From Nitrososphaerota archaeon (lineage in GTDB: Archaea > Thermoproteota > Nitrososphaeria > Nitrososphaerales > Gagatemarchaeaceae), in the NCBI GenBank assembly GCA_016200025.1, contig JACQFO010000069.1:1-14227 (forward strand): 14,227 nt of DNA, read 5' to 3'. The notes under the pieces were generated by a model. That model did not search any database, was not told the DNA's origin, and saw only the letters and a list, made by a program, of their open reading frames with translations. This document shows, piece after piece, positions 7,349 through 13,229 of the stretch. A program made the position numbers and the translations under genes. Position 1 is the stretch's first letter; the number at the start of each line of letters is the position of its first letter.

Positions 7349-7358
7349 GATTAAATAT
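7349..7358 (+). promoter_or_regulatory. TATA box for alba
   Basis: GATTAAATAT, one of the strongest TATA-like boxes in the window. It is centred about 40 nt before the ATG at 7394, placing the transcription start near 7380. An in-frame GTG at 7367 would then lie upstream of the transcript, so the box argues for the ATG start. Confidence 0.6.
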
Positions 7359-7381
7359 GCGGTGGAGTGGGCGTGCCGAAT

Positions 7382-7386
7382 AAGGT
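7382..7386 (+). promoter_or_regulatory. Shine-Dalgarno that decides the alba start
   Basis: AAGGT seven bases before the ATG at 7394. It lies in the short predicted leader and supports this ATG over the upstream in-frame GTG at 7367. Confidence 0.45.
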
Positions 7387-7393
7387 CAGACAC

Positions 7394-7783
7394 ATGCCAA
7401 GAAAGAAATCCGACCCAACCGAGACGGAGGAACACAAATCAGGGGAACAGGCGGCAGCCCCAATGCAACAGCCAAGAGAGCCAATGCAACAGCCAAGAGA
7501 GCCAATGCAACGGACCGCCCCATCGAACCACCTCTTCGTGGGCAAGAAGCCGGTGATGAGCTACGCCATGAGCGCACTCATCCAGCTCACCCAAGCCGGA
7601 GAAGTGGTCGTGAAGGCGAGAGGACTGGCAATAAGCAGGGCAGTCGACGTGGCGGAGATCGTCACGAAGAGGCTCGGCGGAGGCCAGTTCAAAGTGAAGA
7701 ACATAGGCATAACCACAGAAGTCGTTGGCGAAGGCCCAGAGACAAGAAACATCTCCTCGATCGAAATAGTCGTCGGCAAGTAA
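7394..7783 (+). CDS. albA: Alba chromatin protein with N-terminal repeat extension
   Basis: A 129-residue Alba-family DNA/RNA-binding protein that coats and bridges nucleic acid as dimers. The Alba core starts at about residue 44: NHLFVGKKPVMSYAMSALI, with Lys51 and Lys52 in the GKKPV loop that normally contacts DNA, then VVVKARGLAISRAVDVAEIVTKRL, GQFKVKNIGI and the final beta strand NISSIEIVV. The core is intact. The first 43 residues are unusual for Alba, which is generally about 90-100 residues. They are charged and then Pro/Gln-rich, with PMQQPRE repeated twice plus PMQ (23-39). The start at ATG 7394 is supported by the TATA box and an AAGGT site; starting at GTG 7367 would add nine residues. 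Transcribed alone, downstream of the broken dehydrogenase, and convergent with the GIY-YIG gene. Confidence 0.95.
   Translation: MPRKKSDPTETEEHKSGEQAAAPMQQPREPMQQPREPMQRTAPSNHLFVGKKPVMSYAMSALIQLTQAGEVVVKARGLAISRAVDVAEIVTKRLGGGQFKVKNIGITTEVVGEGPETRNISSIEIVVGK
7460..7511 (+). repeat. 21-bp tandem direct repeat, 2.5 copies, inside alba
   Basis: Two perfect copies of a 21-bp unit (7460-7480 and 7481-7501), beginning CCAATGCAAC and ending AAGAGAG, are followed by a 10-bp partial third copy (7502-7511). The unit length keeps the reading frame and encodes the heptapeptide PMQQPRE. Identical DNA copies suggest a recent slippage duplication or a length-variable tract. Confidence 0.9.
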
Positions 7784-7814
7784 GAACAAAGACACCAATA
7801 GAATCCACGATGGG

Positions 7815-7819
7815 TTTTT
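7815..7819 (+). terminator. Possible T-run terminator of alba
   Basis: A T5 run preceded by GGG about 30 nt after the alba stop, in the 39-nt gap before the convergent GIY-YIG stop. Archaeal termination commonly uses short U runs, but this one is brief and has no clear hairpin. Confidence 0.3.
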
Positions 7820-7822
7820 GCT

Positions 7823-8098
7823 CTAGCGGACGCTGTGGCGGCTGATACGGGAGCCTGTGGTGCTCAGTTGAAGCTTCTCCTTCCTAGCCATTGACTTTAT
7901 CGCAACTTCGCGCTTCAACGCCATCCCCCTCGTCGCAGCCTCTTCGAGATGGACTAGCATGACGGGCCCCCTTCCGCGCGTGTACTTCGACGCTGTGCCC
8001 TTGTTGTGCTGCCTGACCCTTCTCCCCGGGTCTGTCGTGTAGCCAGTATAGAGGGAACCGTCTGCGCACCGCAGGACGTACACGTAGTGCCTCGCCAA
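7823..8098 (-). CDS. GIY-YIG domain protein (UPF0213/YhbQ type)
   Basis: A 91-residue single-domain GIY-YIG nuclease-fold protein. It opens MARHYVYVLRCADGSLYTGY, where YVY and YTG replace the canonical GIY and YIG. Arg27 in DPGRRVRQHNKG and Glu64 in LKREVAIK match the conserved catalytic/metal positions, and the ending KSMARKEKLQL is typical of the UPF0213 branch. These small proteins have unclear roles; some cut DNA or are linked to repair. The start is TTG at 8098 because the domain begins there and the total fits the family's usual 80-100 residues. The frame is open to 8302, but the extra 68 residues show no similarity to the family and run under the divergent decarboxylase promoter and 5' end. 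A weak TATA-like sequence lies about 31 nt upstream of the TTG. Confidence 0.82.
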   Translation of the reverse strand: MARHYVYVLRCADGSLYTGYTTDPGRRVRQHNKGTASKYTRGRGPVMLVHLEEAATRGMALKREVAIKSMARKEKLQLSTTGSRISRHSVR

Positions 8099-8124
8099 TG
8101 CAGCGGTAGTCCTTTGCCCGTAGA

Positions 8125-8133
8125 AAACTAATT
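8125..8133 (-). promoter_or_regulatory. Weak TATA-like box for the GIY-YIG gene
   Basis: Minus-strand AATTAGTTT, about 31 nt before the TTG at 8098. It is the only A/T-rich stretch at the right distance, and it fits a near-leaderless mRNA. Confidence 0.3.
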
Positions 8134-8232
8134 CGACGCTCTGGCAGAGGTCGGCGTTCGCCCGAACGGTTGGCGAGGCCTTCCCGGCGGCGGGCCGAGG
8201 ATTTGGAAAATTCTTGGAGGACAAGGACAATG

Positions 8233-8240
8233 TTTTTAAG
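8233..8240 (+). promoter_or_regulatory. TATA box for the LysA-like decarboxylase
   Basis: TTTTTAAG in a short A/T-rich island (about 8200-8272) that contrasts with the GC-rich genes on both sides. It is centred about 38 nt before the GTG at 8275. If this box is used, the upstream in-frame ATG at 8230 cannot be the start. Confidence 0.5.
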
Positions 8241-8274
8241 AGAAATTTCATGGGGAAGCGATAACAAAAAGTTG

Positions 8275-9627
8275 GTGGACCCACGTACGCAACCCGTCTC
8301 ACGCACGGGGGTTGCGGCGCCGAAGTTTTCCGACAAGGATCTCTACAGCCTAGCTGAAAGGTACGGGACGCCGTTCTTCTTGATCGACGAAGCCACTCTG
8401 AGGAGGAAGGTCTCGGAAATCGAGCAGGCGTTCACGGAATTCAAGGGAGTCTTTAGGGTAGCATACTCGGTGAAAGCGAACTTCAATCCCTCGGTCATAC
8501 GGGCCTTCGCGAGCGAAGGGATCCTGTTCGACCTCACAGCCCCCTCGGAACTCGAGTTCATCACCAGGGCGGGAGGCTCGGTTCAGAGCGTGGTCTACAC
8601 CAGCATCACTGAGACCCTGTTGGAGTACCAACAGATGCTGGAGAAGGGCGTGAGGAAGGTCGTGATCGCCAGCCACAACGGGCTTCTCAACCTAGCTGAA
8701 GCTGCCTCGAAGGCCGACGTCAAGGTGAGCGTCATGATCAGAGTCAACCCCGAGGTTCATGTGCACGCGGAGCTGCGCGGCTCGATGGGGCACGGAAAGT
8801 TCGGCCTGCAGTTCAACGGGGGGAGTCATGACAGCGCGTTTCACGTCCTGAAGAAGGTCCTGGAGAACCCAAGCTTCAGGTTCGAGGGCTTCCACTTCCA
8901 TCTGGGGAGCCAGATTGAAGATCCGTCCTGCTACGCCGAGGCAATAGAGAAGCTCGAGGCATTCATACTCAATGCAAGGAAACAGCTCGGGCAGTTCGCG
9001 GTCCGCACGATTGACATTGGAGGAGGGCTTCCCGCAAGCTACGGGCGCAAGGTGCCGACGCCCAAGGACCTGGGGGCGAAGGTGGTCGGGCAGCTGAACA
9101 GCCTGATTGAAAGCATCGGCGACAAGTTCACCCTCATCGCGGAGAGCGGGAGATTCCTCACCGCCGAGGCCGTAATACTCGTTAGTAGGATAGTCAACAC
9201 GAAGAACTTCGGCGAGAGCACGTACGTCTATGTCGACGCAGGGTACCACCTGCTGCCAGACGCGGCGCTGCTGCGACACGAGTATCCAGTCGAAGTGGTC
9301 CCCGGCGGCAAGCAGGCCCCGCAGAAAGTGGTCTTGGTCGGAAGGCTCTGCGACCCACTCGACGTCTTCCCTACTTCCAGCAGGTCGAAGCTCGGAGGGG
9401 CCGAGGTGGGTAAACTGGTGATGTTCCGAGACGCGGGCGCCTATTCGATGGTCATGAACATGCCTTTTCACAGCCAACCCCGGCCCTTTGTCCTGATCAG
9501 GAACGGACAGGGCTCCTATGCTGTGGCTAGGAAAGGGCAGGATGTGGACCGCCTCTTCATGGACGAAGGCGGCGACTGCCTCCCAAACCAGACCCCGGCT
9601 GCCGTAACCGACCAATCGACGGCGTAG
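8275..9627 (+). CDS. LysA-like PLP-dependent (fold type III) amino-acid decarboxylase
   Basis: A 450-residue alanine-racemase-fold decarboxylase of the diaminopimelate/ornithine group. Visible are LAERYGTPFFLID, the PLP-binding AYSVKAN (Lys67), RVNPEV, HFHLGSQ (207-213), DIGGG (247-251), ESGR (290-293), CDPLD with the catalytic-type Cys359, and AGAYS (387-391). Relative to textbook LysA, EPGR is ESGR, CxSxD is CDPLD, and the RPxLY substrate segment reads DAGYHLLPDAALL. The fold and chemistry are sure, but diaminopimelate as substrate is not. GTG 8275 (or TTG 8272) is chosen because codons before it are A/T-rich and contain the TATA box. An ATG at 8230 has a GGAGG nine bases ahead of it and would add 15 residues. 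The gene stands alone: no other lysine gene is near, and it is convergent with apgM. Confidence 0.85.
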   Translation: MDPRTQPVSRTGVAAPKFSDKDLYSLAERYGTPFFLIDEATLRRKVSEIEQAFTEFKGVFRVAYSVKANFNPSVIRAFASEGILFDLTAPSELEFITRAGGSVQSVVYTSITETLLEYQQMLEKGVRKVVIASHNGLLNLAEAASKADVKVSVMIRVNPEVHVHAELRGSMGHGKFGLQFNGGSHDSAFHVLKKVLENPSFRFEGFHFHLGSQIEDPSCYAEAIEKLEAFILNARKQLGQFAVRTIDIGGGLPASYGRKVPTPKDLGAKVVGQLNSLIESIGDKFTLIAESGRFLTAEAVILVSRIVNTKNFGESTYVYVDAGYHLLPDAALLRHEYPVEVVPGGKQAPQKVVLVGRLCDPLDVFPTSSRSKLGGAEVGKLVMFRDAGAYSMVMNMPFHSQPRPFVLIRNGQGSYAVARKGQDVDRLFMDEGGDCLPNQTPAAVTDQSTA

Positions 9628-9725
9628 AGCGAGGGCCTCATAGGGCCGAGGCGGTGGTCGGGTTGATGTTCTCGGGAAGACCTACGCCAAGAGAAGTACG
9701 GCGAACGATGCGGCCTACGCCGCGT

Positions 9726-10982
9726 TCAGGAATCTTCTGAAGCCCGGTCCCTGACCTTTCCGCCGATTATCCTTCTCAGGACCTCCCGACCCCGAAGGTC
9801 GCCGAGCGATCCCTTGGCGGCGTTCTTCTCAGTAAATCGCATCGAATCGCCCTTCGAGTCTGTCGTGACAAGGAGGGGCACGGGGTCGCTGGAGTGCATT
9901 TTCATGGAACACGGGGTCGCATGGTCGCAGGAGACTCCAATCTTGGCGCCACCAGTCTTCTCCGCGACCCCGGAAAAGAAGTCGCGGTCCACCTGCTCTA
10001 TGCACCTCTTCTTCCCAAGGGCGTCGCCGTCGTGCCCGAACTCGTCAGGGCCCTTGATGTGCACGTAGACGACGGTCCCTTCCCGAAGCTCGGAGACGAA
10101 GAGCCTTCTCTTTTCGTCAAGGTCGCGCCTGTCGCTGACGGTCACCATCTTCATGCCGAGGATCTTGGCTATACCGACTTCGGCCGGCATCTCCACAATC
10201 GCGGTACCCTTCAACCCATACTTGTCTTTGAAGGAGTCAACCCTGGGCAGATGGTCCCCGGCGTCTCTCAGGAGGACGCAGTTCGCCGGAAGCTTCCCGG
10301 CCCTGACCCGCTCTCGGTTGATTCCGCTTCCTGCCAGGACCTTTAGGCTCTTGACTGTGAATTCGTTGACGAGGCGGGCCGCCATTCTGGCAGAGAGCGA
10401 AGTCGACTCGGGGACGCATCTGAGGACCCGGTCGTCCGAGGACGTTGCCCTGGCCGCGCCAAACCCGCCCACCTTGGAATAGGCGGGGTCGGTGTTGGAC
10501 ACCTCGGCGGAGAGGCCCCCCTCGGCTCGGATCACCAATACACCCCGGTAGGAGACGGTCGCACGGAACTCGAACTCTGCTCCATTCAGGTGGACCGAAT
10601 TCAGGGCTTCTGCCAGACCATCGGCTTCGTGCTGTGTGAGGTCCCTCCCCGCCCTCCTGTCGATGATTCGGCGTCCCTTTGATGAGGCGAGGTTTGCCCT
10701 GAGGGCGAGGTCTCCCTTGCGGACCTCGAGCCCGGAGCCGACGGCCTCGACTACGCCCCGTCCCGGGTACCCGCTGTCAAAGGAATAGCCGAGCATGTTG
10801 AAGACCGCGATGTCGGACTCTGGGGCGACCCCTGCCCTTACAGTGACGACCTTCCCGAGCTTGGAACGGCGCGCGATCGAATCGAGGTTGGGCGTGAAAG
10901 CGGCCTCCAACGGCGTTGTGTAGTTCAGGGCTGGGTTCGGCCTGTCGGCACACCCGTCGAGGAGGACGTATCCGACTTTCAT
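9726..10982 (-). CDS. apgM: 2,3-bisphosphoglycerate-independent phosphoglycerate mutase, archaeal type
   Basis: A 418-residue metal-dependent enzyme of the alkaline-phosphatase superfamily that interconverts 3- and 2-phosphoglycerate in glycolysis/gluconeogenesis. It opens MKVGYVLLDGCADRP with metal ligand Asp9. The phosphoserine nucleophile is Ser56 in GVAPESDIAVFNMLGY, followed by GYPGRGVVEA. The middle lid domain (about 85-250) contains VSNTDPAY and the LNEF-like VNEFTVKS. The C-terminal metal site shows HIKGPDEFGHDGD (308-320), SCDHATP (351-357) and MHSSDPVPLL (362-371). Length is normal for ApgM (about 400-420). The ATG start at 10982 has a TATA-like box 32 nt upstream. It is divergent from the GalT-like gene, sharing a gap of about 100 nt. 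Confidence 0.96.
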   Translation of the reverse strand: MKVGYVLLDGCADRPNPALNYTTPLEAAFTPNLDSIARRSKLGKVVTVRAGVAPESDIAVFNMLGYSFDSGYPGRGVVEAVGSGLEVRKGDLALRANLASSKGRRIIDRRAGRDLTQHEADGLAEALNSVHLNGAEFEFRATVSYRGVLVIRAEGGLSAEVSNTDPAYSKVGGFGAARATSSDDRVLRCVPESTSLSARMAARLVNEFTVKSLKVLAGSGINRERVRAGKLPANCVLLRDAGDHLPRVDSFKDKYGLKGTAIVEMPAEVGIAKILGMKMVTVSDRRDLDEKRRLFVSELREGTVVYVHIKGPDEFGHDGDALGKKRCIEQVDRDFFSGVAEKTGGAKIGVSCDHATPCSMKMHSSDPVPLLVTTDSKGDSMRFTEKNAAKGSLGDLRGREVLRRIIGGKVRDRASEDS

Positions 10983-11010
10983 CTTTCGCGCGTCCGCTAC
11001 CGACGCGACC

Positions 11011-11019
11011 GATTATCTC
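11011..11019 (-). promoter_or_regulatory. TATA-like box for apgM
   Basis: Minus-strand GAGATAATC, with A/G-rich GAAACA ahead of it (possible BRE). It is centred about 32 nt before the ATG at 10982, so the leader would be only a few bases. Confidence 0.45.
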
Positions 11020-11050
11020 TGTTTCGTGCGACGCGAATGTGCGCCAAAAC

Positions 11051-11059
11051 CTAATATCC
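11051..11059 (+). promoter_or_regulatory. TATA-like box for the GalT-like gene
   Basis: CTAATATCC preceded by CAAAAC, centred about 28 nt before the ATG at 11083. This is leaderless spacing. It rules against the longer frame that opens at 11026, which would begin upstream of the transcript. Confidence 0.55.
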
Positions 11060-11082
11060 AGACCCATGTGGAACGGGCGCCG

Positions 11083-12117
11083 ATGGTGGAGATTAGGAAG
11101 GATTATTTCACTGAGAGGCTCTCTGTCATACTCCCGGACAGAGGTCTCAAGCCCGGCCAGGTCATCCCATCCAAGCCCGAGAAATGTAACTTCTGCGCGG
11201 GCAATGAGGAGATGACGCCTCCAGCCGACTTGGTCTTGGTGAAGAGGGGCGACACCCTGCTCAAGCAAACGGACTCGGAGGGAGACATCATAAAGAATTG
11301 GTCGGTGAGGATCTTCCCTGCGAAGAACCCGGTGGTGACCCCCAGCGCCCCCCCTTCCTACGGAGAGCCGCCTCACTATAGTGAGCCTGCAGTGGGATAT
11401 CATTACGTCCTTGTCGCTTCTCCGAAGCACGACCAGCCATTCTCCAAGATTGACATCGAGCAGTGGACGAACATCCTAGCATCGCTGCAAGACAAGGTGA
11501 GGTGGTTGTACTCGCAAAAGGGGGTTAGCTACGTGCTCGTCTTCGTCAACAGCGAGAAGGAAGGAACCCCCACCTCCGTCCATCCCAGCATCCAGATCGT
11601 CACGACCCCCAGGGTCCCCCCCGCGGTCGAGGAGGAGGCCGATACCGTGCAAGCTTCACTCAACGACCTCGGGATCTGCCCGATGTGCCAGGTGGTGGGG
11701 ACGGAAACAGGAGGACCGAGGCAGATTCTTGCGACCGACTTTTTCATCGCGTTTGCGCCCTGGGTCTCCACCCATCCCTTCGAATTCTGGATCTACCCCA
11801 AGCGCCACATGACCAGCATACTGAAGCTGTCCCAGAAGGAGATGATGGACCTGGCGCTGATGCTCAGGTCCACCCTGGGAGGGATGTCGAAGGCCCTCGA
11901 CTCCCAGACGTTCACGATGGTCTTTCATAGCTCCTCGGAGAAGAAGACGACCAAGCAGATTCACTGGCACATCGAAATCTACCCCAAGAAGACGCACTGG
12001 GGCGGGCTGGAACTCGGCGGGGGCATCTATACGAGCGACGTCTCCCCCGAAGGAGCGGCCCAGGTGCTGGGAGCGGCTTCCAGGAAGGAGCTCGCCCAGC
12101 TTGTTGGAATCAGGTAG
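11083..12117 (+). CDS. GalT-like nucleotidyltransferase (HIT superfamily), nucleophile position altered
   Basis: A 344-residue protein related to galactose-1-phosphate uridylyltransferase, which swaps UMP between UDP-glucose and galactose-1-P. Visible are a zinc-type CNFC (Cys35, Cys38), YHYVLVASPKHDQPF (matching GalT's 'V-I-V-x-S-P-x-H'), VHPSIQIVTTPRVPP, a second CxxC (GICPMC), and the C-terminal IHWHIEIYPK that matches GalT's second His-x-His. In canonical GalT the middle motif is HPHxQ, and its second His carries the UMP. Here it is HPSIQ, with Ser169 in that place (AGC codon at 11587). His167 (zinc-type) and Gln171 are kept. So the fold is clear but standard GalT chemistry is doubtful; a phosphorylase-like or other nucleotidyl-transfer role is possible. 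The ATG at 11083 is set by the TATA-like box. Its stop abuts that of PGI/PMI. Confidence 0.83.
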   Translation: MVEIRKDYFTERLSVILPDRGLKPGQVIPSKPEKCNFCAGNEEMTPPADLVLVKRGDTLLKQTDSEGDIIKNWSVRIFPAKNPVVTPSAPPSYGEPPHYSEPAVGYHYVLVASPKHDQPFSKIDIEQWTNILASLQDKVRWLYSQKGVSYVLVFVNSEKEGTPTSVHPSIQIVTTPRVPPAVEEEADTVQASLNDLGICPMCQVVGTETGGPRQILATDFFIAFAPWVSTHPFEFWIYPKRHMTSILKLSQKEMMDLALMLRSTLGGMSKALDSQTFTMVFHSSSEKKTTKQIHWHIEIYPKKTHWGGLELGGGIYTSDVSPEGAAQVLGAASRKELAQLVGIR

Positions 12118-13152
12118 CTAGGTCTCTCTCTTGAGACGGTCGATCAGCTTTGTCGGCAAGGGATCCCTGCCCAGGCCCAGGGCGACGTAGTAGGAGACCA
12201 TGTCTAACCTGTAGGCCATAGTCATGAGCTGCGCGAGACTGGAGCTGCCTCGGCCTCGGACCTGGACGGGTCCCTTCCCCAAGTCCTCGAGAATCTTCAC
12301 CATCGAGTCGGTCCTGGACCTGTCCCATGCGGACTCTTCGGTGTGCCTGAGGAAAATGGGGAGGTTTTCGATTGAGGGGTCCTCCCACGCCTCGATTTCG
12401 TTGTGAAACGCGTCGGGGAGCCCGTCGAAGTGCGCGTGCTTCTTGGAGTTCTCGTTGAGTACGTTCTTGAACCTGATTCCGACCCCCCTCGTGATCCTCG
12501 AGCCGTAGACTGCGGGAGTCCTCTTCAGCACTCTGAGCGCGAGGGCCTTTGCTTCGTTTTCCGCAGGGGGCAGCCCGATGGCCAGGGCGGCCGACTCCGA
12601 CTCCATCTCCTGGAACGCGTCTTCCGCCTCTGTCTCGCAGTCCAGGTCCATTGCGCGGTTGAAGACTGAAAGGCAAGAGAATACGATGAAGGGGAGCATG
12701 TACCGCGGCGCGACCACCTCGGGCATTGCGATGTGGGGCACCCCGAGCCTCTTTGAAACCCCGACGAGCCTTCCTCCCGCGGAGAGGGAAACGACGGTTG
12801 CACCTCTGTCCACCGCGGTTTTCATCATCGAAATCGTTTCCTCTGTCTTGCCTGATGCGCTGCAGGCTATGGCGAGGGTCCCGGAAAGATCCCCTATGGG
12901 GAGCTGCCCCTTAAAGACCGCCACCTCCGCGCCTGCCCTGCCAGCGAGCCAGCTCGCGAGGATGTCGCCTCCAGCAGCGGAGCCTCCCATCCCGAGTACA
13001 TACCCCTTCGAAAACTTGCCTGGAGGGATCCTGGTGCTCACGGCAAACCCCTTCCTGGCCAGCGAGGGCCATCCCTGATAGGTCCGCAAGACTCCGTGAG
13101 GGTCTATCTTGCGTGCGCGGGCTTCAGAGAAGGGGTCGGGCAAGTGTCTCAC
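12118..13152 (-). CDS. Bifunctional phosphoglucose/phosphomannose isomerase (archaeal PGI/PMI)
   Basis: A 344-residue SIS-domain isomerase that interconverts fructose-6-P with glucose-6-P and mannose-6-P. Domain 1 has GMGGSAAGGD (54-63) and the phosphate-binding CSASGKTEET (97-106), then APRYMLPF (148-155). Domain 2 has LNENSKKHAHFDGLPDAFHNEI. Glu234 and His250 are 16 apart, as recalled for Glu203/His219 of the Pyrobaculum aerophilum enzyme. The C terminus PTKLIDRLKRET carries the likely catalytic Lys341. Slightly longer than the usual 300-330. The start is GTG at 13152, with a TATA-like box about 40 nt upstream. It ends exactly against the GalT-like stop. With the GlmU-like gene upstream it supplies hexose phosphates for gluconeogenesis and sugar-nucleotide synthesis. 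Confidence 0.94.
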   Translation of the reverse strand: MRHLPDPFSEARARKIDPHGVLRTYQGWPSLARKGFAVSTRIPPGKFSKGYVLGMGGSAAGGDILASWLAGRAGAEVAVFKGQLPIGDLSGTLAIACSASGKTEETISMMKTAVDRGATVVSLSAGGRLVGVSKRLGVPHIAMPEVVAPRYMLPFIVFSCLSVFNRAMDLDCETEAEDAFQEMESESAALAIGLPPAENEAKALALRVLKRTPAVYGSRITRGVGIRFKNVLNENSKKHAHFDGLPDAFHNEIEAWEDPSIENLPIFLRHTEESAWDRSRTDSMVKILEDLGKGPVQVRGRGSSSLAQLMTMAYRLDMVSYYVALGLGRDPLPTKLIDRLKRET

Positions 13153-13188
13153 GTCTAGGTCTGACTTGCTTAGCCCGATGGGCTTCCG

Positions 13189-13196
13189 CTTTAAGC
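13189..13196 (-). promoter_or_regulatory. TATA-like box for PGI/PMI
   Basis: Minus-strand GCTTAAAG, centred about 40 nt before the GTG at 13152, in the 77-nt gap after the GlmU-like stop. It suggests that PGI/PMI has its own promoter, although read-through from the upstream gene is also possible. Confidence 0.4.
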
Positions 13197-13229
13197 TCGA
13201 CGCTGGGGAGATGCCAGTGGTGAGCCCTC

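Noticed and set aside
7367..7393. Upstream in-frame GTG start for alba
   Set aside because: It lies about 13 nt after the TATA box centre, so upstream of the expected transcription start, whereas ATG 7394 has an AAGGT site in place.
8230..8274. Upstream ATG start of the decarboxylase behind GGAGG
   Set aside because: Codons here are A/T-rich unlike the rest of the gene, and the likely TATA box TTTTTAAG lies inside. Kept as an alternative because the GGAGG is strong.
8099..8302. 68-residue N-terminal extension of the GIY-YIG protein
   Set aside because: No similarity to the family, the domain starts cleanly at TTG 8098, and the extension would run under the decarboxylase promoter and 5' end.
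8692..9615. 307-codon open frame on the minus strand
   Set aside because: It lies wholly antisense to the decarboxylase, whose motifs are clear. Its composition is what a GC-rich coding strand gives in the mirror frame, and it shows no domain.
9631..9651. Small inverted repeat (GCCTC...GAGGC) after the decarboxylase
   Set aside because: A 5-bp stem with no T run; too weak to call a terminator.
10777..11430. 217-codon minus-strand frame across the apgM/GalT-like gap
   Set aside because: Out of frame with apgM, antisense to the GalT-like gene, covers both promoters, and has no domain.
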